Source: JBIKLM01 sp044375105 (GTDB taxonomy: Bacteria > Planctomycetota > UBA1135 > GCA-002686595). Taken from it: DNA of 12,920 nucleotides. The stretch is taken from contig JBILNK010000125.1 of NCBI GenBank assembly GCA_044375105.1, positions 1 through 12,920 on the forward strand. The letters run 5' to 3'. A program made the position numbers and the translations under genes. Under the pieces are notes generated by a model. The model made no database searches. It saw nothing but the letters and a program-made list of their open reading frames with translations, and was not told the DNA's origin. Of the stretch, positions 7,644 through 12,920 are shown in pieces (positions within the stretch are counted from its first letter, which is position 1; every line of letters starts with the position of its first letter).

Positions 7644-8093
7644 ATGAAAGGCCACGATCCGAAAGCTAGGCACTGGCTTCCTCAAGTTTTTTTACTCATG
7701 AAAGCCAAAGTCGAAGCCCTTCAACGCGTCGCACGCATTATCGCCCACCAGGCTTCCTGCCTCCTGATATTCGGCGCCCTTTCAGGATTCGCCGTGGATA
7801 CGAACTGTGTTATAAACACAGCGCCTAGCTTTCCTACCTGTACCAATAAGGCCTGCTCGATCGACTGCACCAGAGTGATCAGCACTTATGTCGACGAGAC
7901 TGGCAAGAACGTCACAAAGGTGACTTGTCAGTGCGACCAGAATCCCTGCTGCACTGGGATCGCTACCCAAACAGGATCGGGAACTTGGGTCGCCTCAGCC
8001 GCAGGTCAGTGCAGGCAGCAGAATCCCAGTTGCCCTGCAGGGCAGTGCTCGCCGATAGTAAGCGGCAATGAGATCGGTGGTGCCTGCTTGTAG
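7644..8093 (+). CDS. Small exported cysteine-rich protein, function unknown
   Basis: I do not recognise this protein of up to 149 residues. An N-terminal basic stretch is followed by a hydrophobic core (ASCLLIFGALSGFA), then VDTNC, which looks like a signal peptide cut after GFA. The predicted mature part has about 97 residues and 12 cysteines, including a CC pair, with Gln, Asn, Thr and Ser between them. This suggests a disulfide-bonded extracytoplasmic domain. Two in-frame ATGs are possible: 7644 gives an unusually long leader of about 52 residues, while 7698 gives a more normal leader of about 34. Neither has a clear Shine-Dalgarno site. A T7 run (7687-7693) lies between them. Codon use is less GC-rich than in the glycogen genes, suggesting a different origin. 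It could be an envelope or secreted structural protein, or possibly a toxin-like peptide; nothing in the sequence decides this. Confidence 0.6.
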   Translation: MKGHDPKARHWLPQVFLLMKAKVEALQRVARIIAHQASCLLIFGALSGFAVDTNCVINTAPSFPTCTNKACSIDCTRVISTYVDETGKNVTKVTCQCDQNPCCTGIATQTGSGTWVASAAGQCRQQNPSCPAGQCSPIVSGNEIGGACL

Positions 8094-8173
8094 TTTGGCC
8101 TAGTCTCATTCAAGCCTGTGAGGGGCGATCGAACCCAAGAGATTGAATAACGCCTGGAACAAGCGGCCGCAAG

Positions 8174-9985
8174 ATGAAGAAGGGAATGCTATTGAGCGCG
8201 GTGGCTGTGGCTCTTGCCATTGGCTTAGCCATTCGGAGCTCTGATGATCAAGCAGTAGGAAAGGAACGGGCTGCACAACAGAAACGGGAGGCTTCCTCGG
8301 AAGCTGTGCAATCGCAGCCCCCCGCGGGTTTGGATGTTCCGCGTGTATCACGATCAGCCGAACCCGGACAAATCAGCGCGAAGTCCGGCGAACGGATCCT
8401 GCTGGAGGTGGTCGATCGACAGGGGGTGATGGTCTCTGGCGCTCATGCGTTCTGGCAAGCAGACGGGATGGCAAACCACCTGGGAACTTCCGACGAGTCT
8501 GGAGGGGTCGCAGGGCCGATGATTGCTCCGGGAGGTCAAGGTGCGATCATCGCCTGGCACCCGACCCGAGGGGCTGGAATTCTCGAGGTCCTGGCTGGCC
8601 AGACGACTAGAGCACCCCTTCGCGTCACCATCGATCCTTTCGCCACGGTCACCGGCAGGGTGGAGCTTCCAGAGGGCATTGAGGTCGGTGACCTTGATTT
8701 GATCCTGCATGTGGACGCTGTCGATGCTCCATTGATTTCTGACCTCGAGCCGACCCGCGATGCAGCCAGATCGCGTGCCGATGCGAGCAGGCTGGAAGTT
8801 GGGCTTCACGCGATATACCACCAAAGGCAGCAGGTCCATTCGGTAATGGGCCAGTACCAGATCCATGGACTGATGCCTGGCTTGACCTACCGACTCCGAC
8901 TCACCGGTCGAGCCGTCGAGGGAGAGCCTCGGGAACGTTTGCTGCCGGTGCCCTCCAGTGGAGCGGACTTCAAGCTGCGATTCCTGCTCGGGGGCGGTGT
9001 CGTGCTCGTTGCGAAGACGGACGGCTCTAAGATCAACCTGGGGCCAGGATTCCGGGATGCGCTGGGGATCATAGTCCCGGACGATGCAGATTTTGGTCTC
9101 GGGGTGGTCAACGCCTACGGTCCTGATCTGGAGCCTTGCTTGGACGGAGTACCGGGCTGGGAAGGTCTGTTGTCAGGCTGCAACCAGGCGCTGGTGTTGA
9201 CTGCTCCGACGCCTGCGATTCCGGATGGCCTCGTGAAGGCAACCATCGATCTGGAGCGGAATGGCAGGCGGACGGTTCCCATCAAAGTGCAGTGGCTTGG
9301 CCTTGGCGCCGAAGCGACCGAGGTCGAACTGGACACGGCACTGCTCTACGACCAAGATGCAGGTGTCGTCGAATTTCGCTTTGTCAGTTCGTCCGGTGAG
9401 GACCCGAGCACTCTGCGCAGCGCTGGACCGGCCGGAGGCCAGAACAGTCTGGGCAGGCTGAGCTTGTCTTCGGAGTATGGCGGGCGCGAATTGATCGTCA
9501 CCAACAGCCATATCAACGGCGTGCGCATGGAGGGACTCGCGCTCGGAGAGTGGGCGTTTTCCTTCGAGGGCAGCATTCCAGGCATAAGGTATCCTCCCGG
9601 TCCCGGCCAGTATCGGCTCTTGAACGTGACCCAAGAGGATCAGATCGTCGAAATTGCTCTGCCGAGCGAGCGCGGTCAGGTGTCGTTCGAATTGCTCGGA
9701 AGTCAGGTCAAGAACTATCGTGATGGATTGGTCGTCGTCTACGTGCCCGCAGGCAGCTTGACCCTGGGTCCTGACGGGCAATACCGGATCTTCGACCCCA
9801 AGTACTTCCAGTTTACGGAGCATCCATACGGGCCGGCACCGCTGTTGCCCGGCAACTACGAGTGCATGGTCTGGAGCGGAGCCTCGGGACCCGATACATC
9901 GACTCTGACGCCCTTCGTGATCGAGGCTGGCACACAGACGATCTGCGTGCTGAGCCTGGGGGACGTTGGCCTCAAGCCGCATTGA
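8174..9985 (+). CDS. Exported or membrane-anchored beta-rich protein with carboxypeptidase-regulatory-like modules
   Basis: This 603-residue protein starts with MKKGMLLSAVAVALAIGLAI, a basic tip and one hydrophobic segment acting as a signal peptide or N-terminal anchor. A charged, Gln/Glu/Ser-rich stretch (about 21-70) would be a periplasmic linker. Residues about 72-150 have the DRQGVMVSGAHAFW ... GTSDESGG pattern of carboxypeptidase-regulatory or transthyretin-like domains. Residues about 155-245 look like a second module, ending in YQIHGLMPGLTYRLRL, the usual 'Y-x-I-x-GL-x-PG-x-TY' form. The remainder (245-603) is beta-rich without a motif I recognise. I see no catalytic residues and no C-terminal sorting tag. 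It follows the cysteine-rich gene by 80 bp on the same strand with similar codon use, so they may be co-transcribed. Such proteins are common in Planctomycetota, but that link comes from memory, not from a search. Role unknown; a cell-surface binding function is only a guess. Confidence 0.75.
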   Translation: MKKGMLLSAVAVALAIGLAIRSSDDQAVGKERAAQQKREASSEAVQSQPPAGLDVPRVSRSAEPGQISAKSGERILLEVVDRQGVMVSGAHAFWQADGMANHLGTSDESGGVAGPMIAPGGQGAIIAWHPTRGAGILEVLAGQTTRAPLRVTIDPFATVTGRVELPEGIEVGDLDLILHVDAVDAPLISDLEPTRDAARSRADASRLEVGLHAIYHQRQQVHSVMGQYQIHGLMPGLTYRLRLTGRAVEGEPRERLLPVPSSGADFKLRFLLGGGVVLVAKTDGSKINLGPGFRDALGIIVPDDADFGLGVVNAYGPDLEPCLDGVPGWEGLLSGCNQALVLTAPTPAIPDGLVKATIDLERNGRRTVPIKVQWLGLGAEATEVELDTALLYDQDAGVVEFRFVSSSGEDPSTLRSAGPAGGQNSLGRLSLSSEYGGRELIVTNSHINGVRMEGLALGEWAFSFEGSIPGIRYPPGPGQYRLLNVTQEDQIVEIALPSERGQVSFELLGSQVKNYRDGLVVVYVPAGSLTLGPDGQYRIFDPKYFQFTEHPYGPAPLLPGNYECMVWSGASGPDTSTLTPFVIEAGTQTICVLSLGDVGLKPH

Positions 9986-10018
9986 CTGGTGTCCAAGCAC
10001 CTCCCGAATTCCTTTCGC

Positions 10019-10063
10019 GGCCTCTGGTACCAGGACCTGATCGACAGCGCCGGCTGGGGTTGA
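10019..10063 (+). pseudogene. Diverged copy of the synthase-phosphorylase gene 3' end
   Basis: These 45 bases encode GLWYQDLIDSAGWG followed by TGA. They align codon for codon, without gaps, with the last 14 codons and stop of the fusion gene (7140-7184, GPWDQDLIDRTIWG-stop): 37 of 45 bases agree, including an exact 12-base core GACCTGATCGAC, and two of the changes are synonymous. Similarity continues weakly for about ten bases past the stop. Upstream of 10019 I find no clear similarity, so only the gene tip remains. It lies 34 bp after the 603-residue gene. It may be the end of a deleted paralogue, or a duplicated target formed when the intervening block arrived. Confidence 0.6.
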
Positions 10064-10099
10064 CCTGGCCGACCCGAGGGCACGACGTGGGCATCGTCG

Positions 10100-10125
10100 C
10101 GCTGAGCGGCTCCTAGCGCTCAGCG
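10100..10125 (+). terminator. Perfect 9-bp hairpin, possible terminator without a T-run
   Basis: CGCTGAGCG and CGCTCAGCG pair perfectly across an 8-base loop. The hairpin sits 36 bases after the stop codon of the phosphorylase remnant, where a terminator for the lost gene would be expected. No T-run follows, so it may need Rho or may not terminate at all. Confidence 0.35.
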
Positions 10126-10149
10126 GCCTCACCGACCCGCGTTGTTCCG

Positions 10150-10181
10150 GCTCGAGCGGGCTTCGCGCCCCCCCCTCGAGC
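10150..10181. repeat. Interrupted inverted repeat
   Basis: GCTCGAG (10150-10156) pairs with CTCGAGC (10175-10181). Inside, GGGC pairs with GCCC around the loop TTCGC, with unpaired C residues between the two stems. No T-run follows on either side. Function unknown. Confidence 0.4.
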
Positions 10182-10451
10182 TGGGCCGCCCTCAGGCACA
10201 GCTGTGGCCCAGGAACCCTCGCTGGCGGCGGGATTTGCCCCGGGAACTGCTTAGCGCTCCGGCGGCCCGAGCCGAAGCCCGTTTCACCGGCAGCGGATGC
10301 ACGAGCGTGCAGAATCGCTCCACTGAGGGCCCTGGATCGCCAGTTCTTGGGCCACTTCTGCTCGATCGTGCAGATAAGGGCTTGAACCGAGGCGTACGCG
10401 TCCGGTGCGCCAGGCAAAGCTGGCGCCGTCCAGTCAGAGGAAGGAGCTGAC

Positions 10452-10780
10452 CATGTGAAACGACGACGACACATGTAGCAACCCAGGCATGCCAGCCGGC
10501 GACGGCTGGTGTGGAGCCCTGGGAAGCGAGGTCGTCAGCCGCAGCGCAAGCGAACCAGCGTCTAAAGTCTCGTTACTTACAACCTGAGAGTGGCCAACCT
10601 ATCGGACATGGCGAAGCCGGCACAGGGAAGGAAGCCGTCGTCACGCGCACTTCTTTGGCTCTCCGGGACATAGCTGGGCAGCGGATGACCGCAGGACGGC
10701 GTCGGAACCTGGGAGGCCCTACTGGCCGGGTTCGTGACCCTAGGTGCCGGGGGAATGCATAACCTCGGTGTTGGTCAGTA
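10452..10780 (+). ncRNA. Structured RNA-like segment, possible 5' fragment of a group II intron
   Basis: No protein fits, but the sequence is rich in RNA-type helices. CATGTG pairs with CACATG (10452-10457 with 10470-10475). CCCAGGC pairs with GCCCTGGG (10482-10488 with 10516-10523, one bulged base) and encloses CCAGCCG/CGGCTGG capped by the GNRA tetraloop GCGA (10492-10509). GCGG/CCGC around ATGA and GGGT/ACCC hairpins lie further down. A start of the form GTGAAAC (from about 10455), the GNRA-capped helix and phrases such as GTGGCCAACC...GGACATGGCGAAGCC resemble, from memory, domain I and following parts of bacterial group II introns. The segment stops at 10780, where an IS5-type end begins. 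No maturase gene or catalytic domain V is present, so it would be a dead fragment. It could also be another structured RNA. Confidence 0.4.
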
Positions 10781-11340
10781 GAGGCTATCCCAGAACCCTC
10801 CCCAAGAGCAGCAGTGCGCATCCCAAGTGCAGATAGCCCTAAAACAAGCGAGAGGACTTCTCCCATCGGATGCACAGCCGGCGGTAGTTCTGCAACCAAG
10901 CGATAGTCCGCTCGACGGTCCAGCGCCTCGAAAAACGACGGAGCACGCGACCGTCCTGCGTTTTGTTCTCAGGTCGCCGGTTGGAACGATGGGGCGAGAT
11001 CATCTCGACACCTTTCGCTTGCATTTCGGCGTCAAGCTTGTCGCTGTCGTAGGCCTTGTCCCCGATCACCTTGGTTGGAATAGAATCTGTCAATATGAAG
11101 GTGAACAGCTGCTGTACCAAGGTGTTCTCGCTCTTGTTGGCCGGCGCGGTGTCGACAGCCACGGGGAGCCCCTGGCCGTCCACAAGCACCATGATCTTGA
11201 CCCCTTTGCCTACCTTTGTACACCCGATGCCGTCCCCACCTGACTTGGCCTTGCTGAACGTGCCATCGATGAAGCACTCATATAGGCGGTACTTGCCTTG
11301 CGACTCCACAAGCTTCCCAGCGGTGGGTGTCAAGGTAGTT
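10781..11340 (-). mobile_element. IS5-family element remnant, one end missing
   Basis: The element reads on the minus strand. Its transposase-3' end is at 10781, where GAGGCTATCCCAGAACC looks like an IS5-group terminal inverted repeat preceded by TA at 10779-10780, the kind of target dinucleotide such elements use. The other end is absent: the transposase lacks its N-terminal part and the sequence runs into the IS3-family element at about 11340-11360. The exact junction cannot be placed from this sequence. It is probably nested, with the IS5-like copy inserted in the intron-like segment and the IS3 element in the IS5 copy. Confidence 0.6.
10785..11333 (-). pseudogene. Truncated IS5-family DDE transposase with an in-frame stop
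   Basis: The surviving frame (about 164 residues before the first stop at 10839-10841) encodes the catalytic half of an IS5-family transposase. ECFIDGTF carries the first Asp (Asp23 of the fragment), IGDKAYDSD the second (Asp92) and RWTVERTIAWLQNYRR the Glu (Glu141), so the DDE triad survives. The N-terminal DNA-binding part, normally around 100 residues, is missing. After the TAG at 10839-10841 the same frame continues with GYLHLGCALLLLGRVLG to a second TAG at 10785-10787. That resembles the usual hydrophobic C-terminus of this family, so the first TAG may be a nonsense mutation. The only start in the fragment is a TTG at 11333 with no clear ribosome site. It is almost certainly non-functional. 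Confidence 0.7.
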
Positions 11341-11359
11341 GCCGCCTGAAAGTGATCAA

Positions 11360-12382
11360 TCAGCCTGCGGCGGCGACCTCCGGGACGGGGAGGGGGTTGA
11401 GGGTGACGGCGGCGACCGCGGTCCAGTCTCTGGTGTTGCCGGACCAGCGGTCCGGTCGGCGTCCCTTTGCCTCGGCGTAGACCCTCCTGCGGTTCTCGAG
11501 AAGGCTCTGCTCATGCCCGTCGTGCCGGTCGGTGGGTGTGAGGAATCGAATCGAGCTGTGCAGGTGCTCCTGGTTGTACCAGCGCACGAAGCTCGCGACC
11601 CAGGCCCGGGCTGCTTCGAGCGACTTGAATGGCCCCGTCGGGAAGTCCGGCCGGTACTTCGCGGTTCGGAAGGCCGACTCCGAGAAGGGGTTGTCGTTCG
11701 ACACACTGGGTCGGCTGAAAGATGTCGCGATCCCGAGCGCCTGCAGCTTCCCGAGCATGGTCGCAGCCTTCATGGGACCGCCGTTGTCCGAATGGATGAC
11801 AAGGGATCCCGGCTCGACCCCTTCGGCGACAGAGGCCGCCTCGGTCATCTGCGCCGCGAGGAGGGAGCACTCGCGGTCGTGGACCTCGAAGGCGACGATC
11901 TTGCGGCTCCACACGTCGAGGGTCATGTAGAGGTAGAAGAAGGCGCCCCGCACCGGCGACTTCAGATACGTGATGTCCCAGCTCCAGACCTGGTTCGGTC
12001 CGGTAGCGAAATACGCCTGGGGACGATGCCGCTTGGTGGGCGGCTTCGCCTTCGAGCGACGTTGCGCGAGGCCTTCCTCTGCGAGCACTCGGTACATCGT
12101 CGACTCGGAAGCGATGTACACACCTTCGTCCGCGAGCAGGGGAACGATCTGTTTCGGGCTCTTGTCGCAGAAGCGAGGTGTGCTCACGACAGCGACGACC
12201 TTGGCACGTTCCTGCGCAGATAAAGCGTTTCTCGGCTTCGTCCGCGGACCCGCCCGTCGGTCTCCTCCAGCACTCTGGCTGCGCCATCGCTGCACCGTTC
12301 GAGGGTCGAGCCCGACGATCTCACAGGCCGGCTCAAGCCGTGACCCAGCCGAAACGGCTTCGTCGATCCATCCGAGGATCAT
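11360..12382 (-). CDS. IS3-family transposase OrfB, DDE integrase domain
   Basis: This 340-residue catalytic subunit of an IS3-family transposase cuts and joins element ends. An N-terminal helix-turn-helix-like segment (GLDPRTVQRW, about residues 24-33) leads into the usual linker ending QVWSWDITYL. The triad is Asp136 (WDIT), Asp199 (HSDNGGPMK) and Glu235 (NPFSES), giving the D-x35-E spacing of the rve-type core. WYNQEHLHSSIRFLTP follows, as in other members. All parts are present, so the gene may be active. Its ATG at 12380-12382 overlaps the orfA stop as ATGA. The frame is also open upstream to an A9 run, so it can be translated on its own or as an OrfAB fusion by -1 frameshifting. It shows no similarity to the IS5 remnant beside it. 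Confidence 0.93.
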   Translation of the reverse strand: MILGWIDEAVSAGSRLEPACEIVGLDPRTVQRWRSQSAGGDRRAGPRTKPRNALSAQERAKVVAVVSTPRFCDKSPKQIVPLLADEGVYIASESTMYRVLAEEGLAQRRSKAKPPTKRHRPQAYFATGPNQVWSWDITYLKSPVRGAFFYLYMTLDVWSRKIVAFEVHDRECSLLAAQMTEAASVAEGVEPGSLVIHSDNGGPMKAATMLGKLQALGIATSFSRPSVSNDNPFSESAFRTAKYRPDFPTGPFKSLEAARAWVASFVRWYNQEHLHSSIRFLTPTDRHDGHEQSLLENRRRVYAEAKGRRPDRWSGNTRDWTAVAAVTLNPLPVPEVAAAG

Positions 12383-12897
12383 GTTCCGCTGCTCCTGGTC
12401 GTGCTCCCTTCCTCGTCCCCCCAGATCGCACGCATTTTTTTTTGCAGCGTGATCAGCGCAGCCATCTCGGCCAGCGCCTTGTCCTTGCGCCGAAGTTCCC
12501 GCTCGAGCTCAGCGAGTCGCTTGGCCTCGGTACCCTTCTTCGCTGGCCCCCGGGGCTTGCCCTCGCGCAGGGCCTCGGCAGCGGCCCTGCGCCAGGCGTC
12601 GAGGGTCGACTTGTGCAGCCCCTCGGCTCGCAAGAAGGCGCCGAGCGCCTCGCCCTCCAGGCCGGCGGCCCGGGCCAGCAAGGCCAGCTTCTCTTCCGGG
12701 CTCCAGGACGAACGGCCGCCTGACTGCTTCTTGCTCGACTCGCTGCTCATGGTCCCGACGTTAGACGCCGTGCGCAGCCACCGCGAGAGGGTCGCCTGGG
12801 GAGCCCCGATTTCTTTCGACAGGGCGTTCGCCGAGAGCCCCCCTGGACCGGCCATGCGGCGGACCTGGCGGGCGATGAATCCTTGGCTGTAGTTCAT
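12379..12897 (-). CDS. IS3-family transposase OrfA, DNA-binding subunit
   Basis: This 172-residue protein recognises the element ends and regulates transposition. It is longer than the roughly 100 residues common for OrfA because it has two helix-turn-helix-like parts: one at about residues 8-45 (LSANALSKEIGAPQATLSRW) and a second at about 63-95 (WSPEEKLALL ... STLDAWRR). A charged, leucine-rich coiled coil (AKRLAELERELRRKDKALAE) follows and would mediate OrfA and OrfAB multimerisation. The ATG at 12895-12897 has AGGGGG eleven bases upstream, a weak but possible ribosome site. Near the C-terminus, codons CAA AAA AAA ATG contain the A9 run used for frameshifting. The stop overlaps the orfB start. 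Confidence 0.88.
   Translation of the reverse strand: MNYSQGFIARQVRRMAGPGGLSANALSKEIGAPQATLSRWLRTASNVGTMSSESSKKQSGGRSSWSPEEKLALLARAAGLEGEALGAFLRAEGLHKSTLDAWRRAAAEALREGKPRGPAKKGTEAKRLAELERELRRKDKALAEMAALITLQKKMRAIWGDEEGSTTRSSGT
12435..12443 (-). promoter_or_regulatory. A9 slippery sequence for -1 frameshifting between OrfA and OrfB
   Basis: On the minus strand, nine consecutive A residues occur in orfA as CAA AAA AAA ATG, which provides A-AAA-AAA slippage sites. Moving back one base leads through NACDLGGRGREHDQEQRN straight into the orfB ATG without a stop. IS3-family elements make their active OrfAB transposase this way. I did not find an obvious downstream stimulatory hairpin by eye. Confidence 0.6.
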
Positions 12898-12920
12898 GTT
12901 TGCGTGCGCCCCCTGGGTTC

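Larger units (their letters stand above)
9986..10451. other. Non-coding stretch with a gene remnant and hairpins
   Basis: No open frame here has a recognisable motif or plausible start. It contains the phosphorylase 3'-end remnant (10019-10063) and two hairpins (10100-10125 and 10150-10181), annotated separately. In the rest, about 10182-10451, I see only GC-rich unassigned DNA. A long antisense frame crosses it but runs through the 603-residue gene and shows no motif. Confidence 0.5.
11341..12920 (-). mobile_element. IS3-family insertion sequence, outer end beyond the window
   Basis: The minus-strand orfA and orfB overlap by four bases in the -1 relation typical of IS3-family elements. orfB ends at 11360, and the element should end within a few dozen bases of that, near the broken edge of the IS5 remnant. 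The orfA-side terminus is not visible because only 23 bases remain after the orfA start. I could not match the two terminal inverted repeats, so the boundaries given are approximate. Confidence 0.7.

Noticed and set aside
7644..9985. A toxin-antitoxin or phage-defence reading of the two-gene block.
   Set aside because: Both proteins appear exported, and neither shows nuclease, NTPase, DNA-binding or immunity-type motifs.
9173..10474. A 433-residue antisense frame running through the 603-residue gene and the non-coding region.
   Set aside because: No domain motif, low-complexity Arg/Ala/Ser composition, and most of it is opposite a better supported gene.
10511..10762. Short + strand frames at 10142-10450 and 10511-10762.
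   Set aside because: They lack motifs and ribosome sites; the second coincides with RNA-like helices that explain the sequence better.
11339..12223. A 294-residue + strand frame opposite orfB.
   Set aside because: It is the complement of an intact DDE transposase gene and has no motif of its own.

Overview
The window is GC-rich bacterial DNA with dense, long genes on the + strand, so the antisense open frames over positions 22-7184 are composition artefacts. Weak or absent Shine-Dalgarno sites, a secreted protein with carboxypeptidase-regulatory-like beta modules and IS3/IS5-type elements fit a GC-rich environmental lineage such as Planctomycetota or Myxococcota. That assignment is a guess. 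There is no rRNA, tRNA, CRISPR array or recognisable defence system.

Region 1 (22-7184) is a glycogen / alpha-glucan cassette: a GT4 glycosyltransferase, a GH57 alpha-amylase-type enzyme coupled to it by an ATGA overlap, and, after a 111-bp gap, a very large enzyme joining a GT3 glycogen-synthase domain to a GT35 alpha-glucan phosphorylase domain. Both domains keep their catalytic residues. Together the genes could elongate, remodel and phosphorolyse an intracellular storage glucan.

Region 2 (7185-7503) starts at the base after the fusion gene's stop codon: two identical 132-bp tandem units plus a decayed third, each full unit carrying nested hairpins and an intrinsic terminator, so the cassette ends in a doubled terminator.

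Region 3 (about 7504-9985) has visibly less GC-extreme codon use. It holds a small exported cysteine-rich protein (12 Cys in the predicted mature part) behind a possible promoter with a G10 tract, and a 603-residue exported or membrane-anchored beta-rich protein. I recognise no specific function for either.

Region 4 (9986-10780) has no convincing gene. It begins with a 45-bp diverged copy of the 3' end of the synthase-phosphorylase gene, including its stop codon, so Region 3 is bracketed by two versions of the same gene end. Hairpins follow, then a structured stretch (about 10452-10780) that resembles the 5' part of a group II intron RNA.

Region 5 (10781-12920) is stacked insertion sequences on the minus strand: a 5'-truncated IS5-like remnant whose terminal repeat abuts the intron-like sequence, then an apparently intact IS3-family transposase pair (orfA, orfB) with an A9 slippery run suited to -1 frameshifting. 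The outer IS3 end lies beyond the window. The downstream flank therefore looks like a site of repeated insertion next to a conserved metabolic operon.
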